Of a DNA stretch of 32,852 nucleotides, positions 26,142-32,852 are shown in pieces (positions within the stretch are counted from its first letter, which is position 1; each line of letters opens with the position of its first letter). Both the position numbers and the translations under genes were made by a program. The stretch is from assembly GCA_944363705.1 (NCBI GenBank), contig CALVUY010000008.1:1-32852 (forward strand), written 5' to 3'. The stretch comes from an uncultured Bacilli bacterium (GTDB lineage Bacteria > Bacillota_I > Bacilli_A > RF39 > UBA660). The notes below the pieces were generated by a model. The model worked only from the letters and a program-made list of their open reading frames with translations. It was not told where the DNA came from and made no database searches.

Positions 26142-26166
26142 TTTTATTTAATTAACTTGATATAAT
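26138..26166 (+). promoter_or_regulatory. Promoter of the thioredoxin-like lipoprotein gene
   Basis: TTGTTT-N17-TATAAT with an extended -10 (TGATATAAT), 15 bases before the GTG start. Confidence 0.65.
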
Positions 26167-26180
26167 GTTTAAGGAAAGTA

Positions 26181-26597
26181 GTGATAAAAATGAAAAAGAA
26201 AATAAAATATTTATTAATAGGAATATTTATAGTATTTTTAACAGGATGTGGCAATAGCACTAGTACAATTACAGAAATTGATTATAGTAAATTAGAAGAA
26301 ATGTTAGATAATAAAGAAAGCTTTATTTTAGAAATTATACAAACAGGTTGTTCTCATTGTGAAGAATTTTCTCCTAGATTTCAAGCAGTTTTAAAGACGA
26401 ATGACAAAGAAGCTTATTCACTTAATTTGTATAACTTAAATGAGGAAGAAGCTAAAAAGTTTAGTGAATTAACAACAAGTGTAAGTGGTACTCCTACTGT
26501 TCTATATTTCAAAGATGGAAAAGAGACTAATCATAAAATAAATGGAGCAGTAGATAATGAAAATATAGAAGAATTTTTAGATAATATAGAAAAATAA
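26181..26597 (+). CDS. Thioredoxin-like lipoprotein
   Basis: 138 aa and the only convincing plus-strand gene in the window. A signal peptide ends in lipobox FLTGC (Cys23), so the protein is lipid-anchored outside. The thioredoxin fold shows the redox motif CSHC (Cys57, Cys60) after LEIIQTG and the cis-Pro loop SGTPTVLYF. It should reduce, form or rearrange disulfides at the cell surface. GTG at 26181 is preferred because AAGGA lies five bases upstream; ATG at 26190 is an alternative. It is divergent from the Tad/T4SS-like block, whose large secreted protein is very Cys-rich, so a functional link is attractive but inferred. Confidence 0.8.
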   Translation: MIKMKKKIKYLLIGIFIVFLTGCGNSTSTITEIDYSKLEEMLDNKESFILEIIQTGCSHCEEFSPRFQAVLKTNDKEAYSLNLYNLNEEEAKKFSELTTSVSGTPTVLYFKDGKETNHKINGAVDNENIEEFLDNIEK

Positions 26598-26606
26598 ATG
26601 ATATAC

Positions 26607-26643
26607 AAAAGTCTTCGTTATCCCACGCGGAACGAAGACTTTT
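26607..26643. terminator. Terminator hairpin after the thioredoxin-like gene
   Basis: A perfect 13-bp stem (AAAAGTCTTCGTT/AACGAAGACTTTT) with an 11-base loop, starting ten bases after the stop codon. The A/T ends make it able to act in both directions. From here to 26845 no gene is seen, only AT-rich sequence with a short stop-broken frame. Confidence 0.85.
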
Positions 26644-26845
26644 AATATTATGAAATAACTTAAAACTATAGATAAACAAATTGAATTGCTTATTGTAAAA
26701 GATTTAGAAAAATAGGGATTTATCCTAAAATAGACCCCTTACAAAAATGATTTAACATTTTTCCTTGCATAGATAATATAACATAAGTATTAGCCTATAT
26801 CAAACTATTAATCCAAATATTACTATTATCTATCTAACAACAGAA

Positions 26846-26878
26846 AAATAAATAGGCTATAACAAAGCCTATTTATTT
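26846..26878. terminator. Bidirectional terminator at the end of typA
   Basis: A perfect 13-bp stem (AAATAAATAGGCT/AGCCTATTTATTT) with a 7-base loop, overlapping the typA stop codon. T runs follow on both strands. Confidence 0.85.
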
Positions 26879-28683
26879 TTTTTAGCATCTGCCTTTTTTC
26901 TCTCTTCTGTATTTAAAATACGTTTTCTAAGCCTAATAAAGTTAGGAGTAACTTCAACAAGTTCATCTGAATTAATATAGTCAAGTGCATATTCTAAGGT
27001 AATAGGACGAGGTCTTTTTAAGACTACAGTATGATCACTTCCTGCAGCACGCATATTTGTTAGTTGTTTACCTTTAACAACATTAACTGCAAGGTCATTA
27101 TCTCTATTACATTCACCTATTATCATACCTTCATATACTTCAGTACCAGGTTCAATAAACATAGTACCTCTATCTTCTAGATTACCAATTGCATAAGCTG
27201 TAGAGTTTCCATTTTCAACAGAAACTAAGACTCCTAGTTTACGTTCTCCAATATCAACGTTTTCATATGGTTTATAGGAACTAAAGGTGTGATTCATAAT
27301 TCCATATCCCTTAGTCATAGTCATAAAGTCTGTAGAAAAACCAATAAGTCCACGAGATGGAATACTATAGTTAAGACGTACTTGATTTTCAAAGTTAGTC
27401 ATATTCTCCATTACTCCACCACGAGTTCCTAAATGTTCAATAACACTACCAACAACATCTTCTGGTACTTCTATTTGTAACTCTTCCCAAGGTTCACACT
27501 TGACACCATCTATTTCTTTAATAATTACTTTAGGTTTAGATACTTCAAGTTCAAAGCCTTCACGACGCATATTTTCTATTAAAATACCAAGATGTAACTC
27601 ACCACGACCAGAGACAAGAAAGCTATCACTTCCGGCAGGCTCTACTCTTAAAGAAACATCTTTTTGAGTCTCACGGATTAATCTTTCTTCTATCTTACGA
27701 GCTGTTAAGATTTTACCATCACGACCTACAAAAGGACTACTATTAGTACCAAAAGTCATTTGTAGAGTTGGTTCATCTATATGTAAAATAGGTAAAGGTA
27801 AATTATCTCCCATATTACAAATAGTCTCTCCTACTGATATATCAGATAGCCCTGCAATAGCGACAATATCTCCTGCTTCAGCACTCTCAATCTCTATACG
27901 ATTATAGCCATAGTATCCAAATAATTTTTGAATTCTAAAGTTCTTAACAGAACCATCTAATCTAATACAACTAACCATTTCACCAGTCTTAATAATACCA
28001 TTATGTACACGACCAATACCAATACGTCCTACAAATTCATTATAATCTAACAATGCAGGTTGAAATTGTAATGGTTTAGTATTATCCCCAGTAGGAGCAG
28101 GAATCTTATCAATTATTAAGTCAAGTAATGGTTCAAAACCTTTTTTCTGTGTACTTATATCATCACTTAAACTACAAGTCTCATTTAAAGCACTAGCATA
28201 AACTACAGGGAAATCAAGTTGTTCTTCATCAGCACCAAGTTCAATAAATAAGTCAAGTACTTCATCAACAACTGCAGAACATCTTGCACTAGGTTTATCA
28301 ACTTTATTGATAACTACAATAGGCTTAACCCCTGCTTCAAAAGCTTTCTTTAAAACGAATCTAGTCTGAGGCATAGCACCTTCATAAGCATCAACAACAA
28401 GAATAACACCATCAACCATATTCATAATTCGTTCAACTTCTCCTCCAAAGTCAGCATGACCAGGAGTATCAAGAATATTAATACGATAACCGTTATAATC
28501 TAAAGCTGTTGTTTTAGCAAGAATTGTAATACCACGTTCTTTCTCTAAAGCATTAGAATCCATTGATACATTACTTACATCTTCATTATCACGAAACATA
28601 CCAGATGTTTTTAATATACCATCTACTAATGTAGTTTTACCATGATCGACATGGGCAATAATTGCTACATTTCTTTTTTTCAT
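26869..28683 (-). CDS. typA: TypA/BipA ribosome-binding GTPase
   Basis: 604 aa, full length for the family. All G motifs are present: G1 AHVDHGKTTL (residues 10-19), G2 RGITI, G3 DTPGHADF, G4 NKVDKP and G5 SALN. EF-G-like domains follow, and the BipA-specific C-terminus includes SRGLIGFSTDFMT and the KGKQLTNMRAAGSD segment. BipA binds the 70S ribosome and supports 50S assembly and growth under stress or cold. The ATG at 28683 is chosen over a GTG three codons upstream, since GGAG lies ten bases before it but almost touches the GTG. It has its own TATAAT (minus strand, near 28711) and a terminator. Confidence 0.97.
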   Translation of the reverse strand: MKKRNVAIIAHVDHGKTTLVDGILKTSGMFRDNEDVSNVSMDSNALEKERGITILAKTTALDYNGYRINILDTPGHADFGGEVERIMNMVDGVILVVDAYEGAMPQTRFVLKKAFEAGVKPIVVINKVDKPSARCSAVVDEVLDLFIELGADEEQLDFPVVYASALNETCSLSDDISTQKKGFEPLLDLIIDKIPAPTGDNTKPLQFQPALLDYNEFVGRIGIGRVHNGIIKTGEMVSCIRLDGSVKNFRIQKLFGYYGYNRIEIESAEAGDIVAIAGLSDISVGETICNMGDNLPLPILHIDEPTLQMTFGTNSSPFVGRDGKILTARKIEERLIRETQKDVSLRVEPAGSDSFLVSGRGELHLGILIENMRREGFELEVSKPKVIIKEIDGVKCEPWEELQIEVPEDVVGSVIEHLGTRGGVMENMTNFENQVRLNYSIPSRGLIGFSTDFMTMTKGYGIMNHTFSSYKPYENVDIGERKLGVLVSVENGNSTAYAIGNLEDRGTMFIEPGTEVYEGMIIGECNRDNDLAVNVVKGKQLTNMRAAGSDHTVVLKRPRPITLEYALDYINSDELVEVTPNFIRLRKRILNTEERKKADAKKNK

Positions 28684-28730
28684 ACTTATCACACTCCAAA
28701 ATACGTTCTAAATTATATCATAACTTAAAG

Positions 28731-28756
28731 AAAAATACTAGAGTTTTCTAGTATTT
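28731..28756 (-). terminator. Terminator of the rpsB-tsf transcription unit
   Basis: A 10-bp stem (AAATACTAGA/TCTAGTATTT) with a 4-base loop, followed on the minus strand by TTC and TTT. It separates the small unknown gene from typA. Confidence 0.8.
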
Positions 28757-28780
28757 ATATAAAAGACCAATCAGAAAATC

Positions 28781-29119
28781 CTAATTTTTCTTAGTTAAAT
28801 TCTCAATTCTCTTTTTAATTAATCTTTTTTGAATATCTTTCTGATTGTATTCAAAGATAAGCTTATCAACTTCTTCAAAGGGATAAATTCCAATAGATAA
28901 CATTTCTTCAATTAGTTTATCATTTATAATATTATTTTCAAAATAATTAACTAACTTTTTTGGTAAATGAATATTACTATTATAATAAGTTTCCCCTGTA
29001 CCAACCATTAATCCAAAGTTTTTTAATTTTACACCATAATCTTTTCTTTCAAATACAGTTCCTATATGCTTACCCAATCGAATACTATTATCTTCCATAA
29101 CTACAATTTCATATTTCAT
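28781..29119 (-). CDS. Hypothetical protein in the tsf operon
   Basis: 112 aa, soluble, no signal or TM. The N-terminal half is beta-like (YEIVVMEDNSIRLGKHIG) and the C-terminal half helical and basic, ending in IKKRIENLTKKN. It begins two bases after the tsf stop, so it is translated with EF-Ts. A basic helical tail could bind RNA or ribosomes, but no family is recognised. Confidence 0.7.
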   Translation of the reverse strand: MKYEIVVMEDNSIRLGKHIGTVFERKDYGVKLKNFGLMVGTGETYYNSNIHLPKKLVNYFENNIINDKLIEEMLSIGIYPFEEVDKLIFEYNQKDIQKRLIKKRIENLTKKN

Positions 29120-29121
29120 AA

Positions 29122-30000
29122 TTATTTAGCAGCATTAATTTGACTCATTACTTCATCAGCAAAGTTTTCTTCTTTCTTTTCAATACCTTCACCAACAGCA
29201 TAACGAATCATTGATACAATAGCTCCTCCATTATTCTTAACATAAGCACCTACTGTAACATTAGAATCTTTAATAAATGCTTGTTCTTCTAAACAAATCT
29301 CTTTATAGAATTTATTTAATCTACCAGTAACCATCTTTTCAGCTATTTCTGCAGGTTTACCTTCATTCATAACTTGTTCTTTAATTACTTTAGATTCATG
29401 TTCTACCAAATCAACAGGAACACTATCTCTATCTACACAAACAGGAGCCATAGCTGCAACATGCATTGCAACATCTTTGGCAATGTTTTCTGTAGTATTA
29501 TCAAGTACTACTAAAGCACCAATCTTACCTCCCATATGTAAGTAACTACCAAATACCCCGCTATCAGTCTTTTCTACTAATTCACATCTTCTAAAAGATA
29601 TTTTCTCTCCTATTTTAGCAGTTAAACTAACTAACTTAGCTTCTACAGTCTCACCATTATCATCAAATGCTAGCACTTCCTCTCTAGTCTTTAAATCATT
29701 ATTGATGATAGTCTCTGCTAAATAATTAACAAAGTTAACAAACTCTTCATTCTTAGCAACAAAGTCAGTCTCAGAATTAACTTCTAATATAACTGCTTTA
29801 TTATCTTTAACTTCTATCTTACATAAACCTTCTGCAGCAACTCTTGACTCTTTCTTAGCAGCCTTACTAATACCTTTTTCTCTTAACCAATCAACAGCCT
29901 CATCCATATTACCATTACAAGCTTCTAAGGCTTTCTTACAATCAAGCATTCCTGCTCCAGTCTTATCTCTTAATTCTTTTACATCACTTGCTTTAAACAT
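29122..30000 (-). CDS. tsf: Elongation factor Ts
   Basis: 292 aa, normal length. UBA-like N-terminal domain with VKELRDKTGAGMLDCKKAL, then the TDFVAKN motif that inserts into EF-Tu to expel magnesium and GDP, and dimerisation regions. It exchanges nucleotide on EF-Tu during translation. It follows rpsB as in most bacteria. The stop is adjacent to the next gene. Confidence 0.97.
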   Translation of the reverse strand: MFKASDVKELRDKTGAGMLDCKKALEACNGNMDEAVDWLREKGISKAAKKESRVAAEGLCKIEVKDNKAVILEVNSETDFVAKNEEFVNFVNYLAETIINNDLKTREEVLAFDDNGETVEAKLVSLTAKIGEKISFRRCELVEKTDSGVFGSYLHMGGKIGALVVLDNTTENIAKDVAMHVAAMAPVCVDRDSVPVDLVEHESKVIKEQVMNEGKPAEIAEKMVTGRLNKFYKEICLEEQAFIKDSNVTVGAYVKNNGGAIVSMIRYAVGEGIEKKEENFADEVMSQINAAK

Positions 30001-30062
30001 AATTTATTCATCCTTTCTATTTTTATACAAAAGGAAGGAGAGTCCCTCCCTCCTCACCTTTT

Positions 30063-31022
30063 TTATTTAGATAAAGCTTCTATAATATCAGCTTTTTTCA
30101 TACCTGTAGTAGAAATATTTTTTTCTTTAGCAATTTCTTTTAATTCAGCAACTGTCATTTTACTATAATCTACAGCCTCTTCTTTAGTAGTCTCTTCTTT
30201 CTTTTCTTCTACTACTTCTTTTTTCTCTAAGGCTTTAACTTCTTTTTTAGTTTCTTTTCTAGTCTCTTTCTTTACTTCCTTCTTAGCTTCTTTTTTATCT
30301 TTCTTAGCTTTATCTTCTTCACTAATATAATCAATTACTTCATTACCATTAACTTCTGCAATAGCATTAGTTAAAGCTCCAATAAGTAATTTAACACTTC
30401 TTACAGCATCATCATTACCAGGAATAACATAATCAACCATATCTGGATCACAGTTTGTATCAACTACACCAAATACAGGAATATTTAAGATTCTAGCTTC
30501 TTTAATAGCAATCTCTTCTTTTTTAGGATCAACTATAACTAAAGCTTGAGGAAGTTTCTTCATATCTCTAATTCCTCTTAAGTTTTTATTAAGTTTCTCA
30601 TATTCTTTCTTAAGATCAATAACCTCTTTCTTAGGTAATAAATCGAAAGTACCATTTTCTTCCATCTTTTCGATTTCTTCCATTCTTCTTACTCTTGATC
30701 TAATAGTTCTAAAGTTAGTTAATGTACCACCTAACCATCTTTCATTAACAAAGTACATATTAGTTCTAACTGCAGACTCTTCAGCAGCTTCCCCAGCTTG
30801 TTTCTTAGTTCCTACAAATAGAACTTTTCCACCATCTTCAGCAATTTTCTTTAAAGCTTCATAAGCTTTATCTATACATTTAGATGTTTTTTGTAAATCT
30901 ATAATGTAAATATCATCTCTAGTTGTATAGATATATTCTCCCATCTTAGGATTCCATCTTCTTTTTTGATGTCCAAAATGAACACCAGCTTCTAATAAAT
31001 AATTCATTGATACTACGCTCAT
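30063..31022 (-). CDS. rpsB: 30S ribosomal protein S2 with C-terminal Rho_N/SAP-like tail
   Basis: 319 aa, versus about 230-260 in most bacteria. The S2 core (to ~225) has [14 protein letters not shown] and [10 protein letters not shown] Lys/Glu-rich linker follows (about 230-283), and then a 36-residue domain (284-319) with [13 protein letters not shown] and KKADIIEAL, the pattern of Rho_N/SAP/HeH helical nucleic-acid-binding domains. The same domain ends L20 in this genome. S2 joins the 30S late in assembly. The ribosome site is AAAGGAG. It is separated from rplT by a 97-base gap with a hairpin. Confidence 0.96.
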   Translation of the reverse strand: MSVVSMNYLLEAGVHFGHQKRRWNPKMGEYIYTTRDDIYIIDLQKTSKCIDKAYEALKKIAEDGGKVLFVGTKKQAGEAAEESAVRTNMYFVNERWLGGTLTNFRTIRSRVRRMEEIEKMEENGTFDLLPKKEVIDLKKEYEKLNKNLRGIRDMKKLPQALVIVDPKKEEIAIKEARILNIPVFGVVDTNCDPDMVDYVIPGNDDAVRSVKLLIGALTNAIAEVNGNEVIDYISEEDKAKKDKKEAKKEVKKETRKETKKEVKALEKKEVVEEKKEETTKEEAVDYSKMTVAELKEIAKEKNISTTGMKKADIIEALSK

Positions 31023-31066
31023 ATTTTAATCTCCTTTTCGTTATAATCTTCTATTTTGTTCTAAAA

Positions 31067-31102
31067 ATTATCACTGTTTAATCCAATACAGCACTAGATA
31101 AT
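31067..31102 (-). promoter_or_regulatory. Imperfect hairpin between rplT and rpsB
   Basis: Outer stem ATTATC/GATAAT and inner CTG/CAG, with T residues after it on the minus strand. It could be a weak terminator of the infC operon or part of an rpsB leader. Confidence 0.35.
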
Positions 31103-31119
31103 TCAATTCCAAAATATGT

Positions 31120-31728
31120 TTATTTTTCTAAAGCTTCAATTATGTCAGCTTTTTTCATACCTGTAGTTGCAATACCTTTTTCTTTAGCAATTTCTTTAAG
31201 TTCTGCAACTGTCATTTTACTATAATCTACTTTCTCTTCTTTTTTTGTCTCTTTCTTAGCAGTTTCTTTCTTAGTTGTAGCTTTCTTCTCAGTAGTCTTT
31301 ACTTCTTCTTTAGTACTACTACTCTTAACAGTTACCTCATTAGTAGATTTAACTTCACTTGCTTTTATTTTACCTTCTTTACCTTTTTTAGCTACTTCAA
31401 CTAATTCAGTAAATGCTTTAGGATCATTAATAGCAATCTCACTTAACATTTTACGGTTAACTTCTACACCTGCTTTATTTAATCCTTCTATAAATCTAGA
31501 ATAACTAATACCATTTTCTCTACATGCTGCATTAATTCTAGTTATCCATAATTTTCTAAATTCACGTTTCTTTTGCTTTCTATCACGAAATGCATATTGA
31601 CCAGAATGCATTAATTGTTCTTTAGCACTCTTATAAAGTCTATGTTTACTACCAAAGTATCCTTTAGCTTGTTTTAATACTTTCTTATGACGAGCTTTTG
31701 TAACTGCTCCATTCTTAACTCTTGCCAT
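31120..31728 (-). CDS. rplT: 50S ribosomal protein L20 with C-terminal Rho_N/SAP-like tail
   Basis: 202 aa, against ~118 normally. The L20 core (1-118) is complete: [30 protein letters not shown]-like region, and the [19 protein letters not shown] end. Residues ~125-166 are a Thr/Lys/Glu-rich linker and 167-202 repeat the domain found at the end of S2. L20 is needed for early 50S assembly and in Bacillota represses its own operon through a leader. The extra tail may add rRNA contacts. Third gene of infC-rpmI-rplT. Confidence 0.96.
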   Translation of the reverse strand: MARVKNGAVTKARHKKVLKQAKGYFGSKHRLYKSAKEQLMHSGQYAFRDRKQKKREFRKLWITRINAACRENGISYSRFIEGLNKAGVEVNRKMLSEIAINDPKAFTELVEVAKKGKEGKIKASEVKSTNEVTVKSSSTKEEVKTTEKKATTKKETAKKETKKEEKVDYSKMTVAELKEIAKEKGIATTGMKKADIIEALEK

Positions 31729-31745
31729 ACTTCATCCTCCTTAAA

Positions 31746-31931
31746 TTAAATAATGTTCTTTAAACGATTTTGATCTGCTTTAGATAAGCTAGATGCACTT
31801 CTTTTCTTTCTATTAACTTTTCTTGACTTATATCCAGTATTATGTCTACTTCCTGGATGTCCTATTTTATAATCATTTTTTCTTTTCTTAAATACTTTCT
31901 TACTACCTTTATGTGTTTTTAATTTAGGCAT
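31746..31931 (-). CDS. rpmI: 50S ribosomal protein L35
   Basis: 61 aa, highly basic. It shows the family pattern MPKLKTHKGSKKVFKK and the KSRKVNRKKR region. It lies between infC and rplT as in nearly all Bacillota, with an AAGGAGG-type ribosome site. Confidence 0.96.
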   Translation of the reverse strand: MPKLKTHKGSKKVFKKRKNDYKIGHPGSRHNTGYKSRKVNRKKRSASSLSKADQNRLKNII

Positions 31932-31945
31932 TATAATTCCTCCTT

Positions 31946-32479
31946 CTACTTATCTTTCTTTGGTACTAAAAACATTGTCATAGTACGACCATCTAACTTT
32001 GGATGTTGATCAATTGTTGCATAATCTAGAGTCCTATTAGCAAATTTCTCTAATACTTCTTTACCAAGTTCAGTATGAGCCATTTGTCTTCCTTTGAATC
32101 TAATTGTAAGTTTAATCTTATCACCTTTTTGTAAGTACTTAATAACGTTTCTAAGTTTAGTTTCAAAGTCTCCTACATCAATAACAGGAGATAATCTAAA
32201 CTCTTTTAACTCTGCTTGACTTGCTCTTTGTTTTTTCAAAGCTTCTTTTTCTTTCTTTTGTCTTTCATAACGGTATTTATTATAATCCATTACTTTACAA
32301 ACAGGCGGATTACCATTAGGATTCATTAAAACTAAATCTAAATTAGCATATTTTGCAAGTGTTCTTGCATCTTCTATAGATTTAATTCCAACTTGCTCTC
32401 CATTAGGACCAATAACTAATACTTCTTTAGCTCTAATTTGCTCATTAATTAATTGACTCTTATTATCTTTTGCTATAAT
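31946..32479 (-). CDS. infC: Translation initiation factor IF-3, ATT start
   Basis: 177 aa from ATT at 32479. GGAGG lies just upstream, and the protein then begins IAKDNKSQLINEQIRAKEV as in other IF-3 proteins. A longer reading from a GTG at 32524 would run through the ribosome site and leader hairpin. Both IF-3 domains are present: N-terminal to about 80 with SIEDARTLAKYANLDLVLMNP, and C-terminal with EFRLSPVIDVGDFETKLRN. IF-3 rejects non-AUG starts and prevents premature subunit joining. The rare start gives the well-known autoregulation of infC. Confidence 0.97.
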   Translation of the reverse strand: MIAKDNKSQLINEQIRAKEVLVIGPNGEQVGIKSIEDARTLAKYANLDLVLMNPNGNPPVCKVMDYNKYRYERQKKEKEALKKQRASQAELKEFRLSPVIDVGDFETKLRNVIKYLQKGDKIKLTIRFKGRQMAHTELGKEVLEKFANRTLDYATIDQHPKLDGRTMTMFLVPKKDK

Positions 32480-32628
32480 TAACACCTCCATATAATTAAG
32501 AAAAGTGGATATATTTATACCCACTTAAAAACCAAAATAATAATGTATTATTATATCTAATCTTGGCTTTTTACCTATTGACTCACTTATCAATCAGGTG
32601 GTGGGGTATCCCATCTCTTTCCTTTTCT
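32480..32628 (-). promoter_or_regulatory. Structured infC leader, candidate L20 autoregulatory leader
   Basis: About 150 bases between the predicted start site and infC. Elements: a stem ACCT(G)ATTGA/TCAATAGGT, a long hairpin at 32527-32571 with outer arms AAAAGCCAA/TTGGTTTTT, and an adjacent terminator-like hairpin AAGTGG/CCACTT (32503-32526) with trailing TTTTCTT. The infC-rpmI-rplT leader is bound by L20 in Bacillota and causes early termination; the layout here fits. A covariance search would settle it. Confidence 0.6.
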
Positions 32629-32634
32629 TCAAGT

Positions 32635-32663
32635 ATTGTATGCTAAAAAACTAAGTTTGTCAA
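32635..32663 (-). promoter_or_regulatory. Sigma-A promoter of the infC operon
   Basis: Minus-strand TTGACA-N17-TACAAT, a consensus -35 at ideal spacing, about 155 bases upstream of infC. Confidence 0.85.
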
Positions 32664-32743
32664 CAATTTTAATCAAAAAATATTGATTTTTTTAGAGTTT
32701 TAGTTTATTATAAAGTCACTACAAAAAATATTTTGTATAATTC

Positions 32744-32852
32744 GATTGTAGTTTTGATATAATATTAATGTAGATAATATCATATCTACAATCTTGGTCT
32801 ATTATTTATAATGGATCAAACCCGTGTTGGCACCATGTGCCGCTTAAAAAAG
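32744..32852 (+). other. Structured element at the window edge, possible RNA gene start
   Basis: A 50-base imperfect inverted repeat (GATTGTAG at 32744, CTACAATC at 32786) contains an extended -10 (TGATATAAT, ends 32763) and a hairpin TGTAGATA/TATCTACA (32769-32790). Further hairpins follow: TTGGTC/GATCAA (one G-T pair) and GGCAC/GTGCC at 32829-32841. No coding frame is recognised. The arrangement of promoter, anti-repeat-like hairpin and GGC...GCCG stem resembles a tracrRNA, but the sequence is cut by the edge. The remaining part from 32664 to 32743 is AT-rich with no gene. Confidence 0.3.

Noticed and set aside
26650-26716. Small frame ATG AAA TAA... continuing to a second stop (LKTIDKQIELL region)
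   Set aside because: Interrupted by TAA at codon three and only ~20 residues long; at most a gene remnant between two terminators.
32671-32697. Plus-strand terminator AATCAA/TTGATT with T run
   Set aside because: Only A/T-rich 6-bp stem and no upstream plus-strand gene; chance in this composition.
1-32852. CRISPR array, tRNA or rRNA genes
   Set aside because: No spaced direct repeats, no cloverleaf pattern and no rRNA sequence were recognised when reading both strands.

Overview
The window is about 30% GC and reads as chromosome of an AT-rich, monoderm, Bacillota-related bacterium. It uses the standard bacterial code (Trp is TGG throughout), Shine-Dalgarno starts, sigma-A promoters, an ATT-initiated infC, a class B sortase and peptidoglycan hydrolases, so a cell wall is expected. 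Ribosomal and translation genes look Bacilli/Mycoplasmatota-like, and an uncultured gut lineage is plausible, but the exact taxon cannot be read from this sequence.

Right end (26.9-32.5 kb, minus strand) is housekeeping: infC-rpmI-rplT behind a consensus promoter and a structured leader (candidate L20 autoregulatory leader), then rpsB-tsf plus a small unknown gene, then typA. L20 and S2 both carry the same extra C-terminal Rho_N/SAP-like tail. The last ~100 bases hold a structured element that may be the start of an RNA gene continuing off the edge.

Positions 82-26075 form one long minus-strand block. Its upstream part (13.1-26.1 kb) has surface or envelope proteins, a class B sortase, a large Cys-rich secreted protein and a Tad/Flp pilus module: CpaB, CpaF/TadA ATPase, TadB, TadC, a 53-aa Flp-like pilin, TadE-like pseudopilins and a TadZ/CpaE-like protein. 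The downstream part (0.1-13.0 kb) has a type IV secretion-like core: four VirB2/TrbC-like pilin-domain proteins (two fused to exported domains), a VirB6-like channel protein, PrgI/VirB3-like protein, a VirB4 ATPase encoded as two overlapping genes, a bifunctional M23 plus lysozyme-like hydrolase, two small VirB8-like proteins, an NlpC/P60 hydrolase and a lipoprotein.

There is no relaxase, VirD4 coupling protein, integrase, recombinase or attachment site, and the block directly adjoins core translation genes. The simplest reading is a chromosomally fixed envelope machine combining a Tad pilus motor with a conjugation-derived channel, for adhesion, pilus display or protein export rather than DNA transfer. 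Promoters and terminators cluster around the pilin genes, suggesting that pilin subunits are expressed separately from the assembly machinery. A divergently transcribed thioredoxin-like lipoprotein (26.2 kb) shares a promoter region with the first gene of the block.
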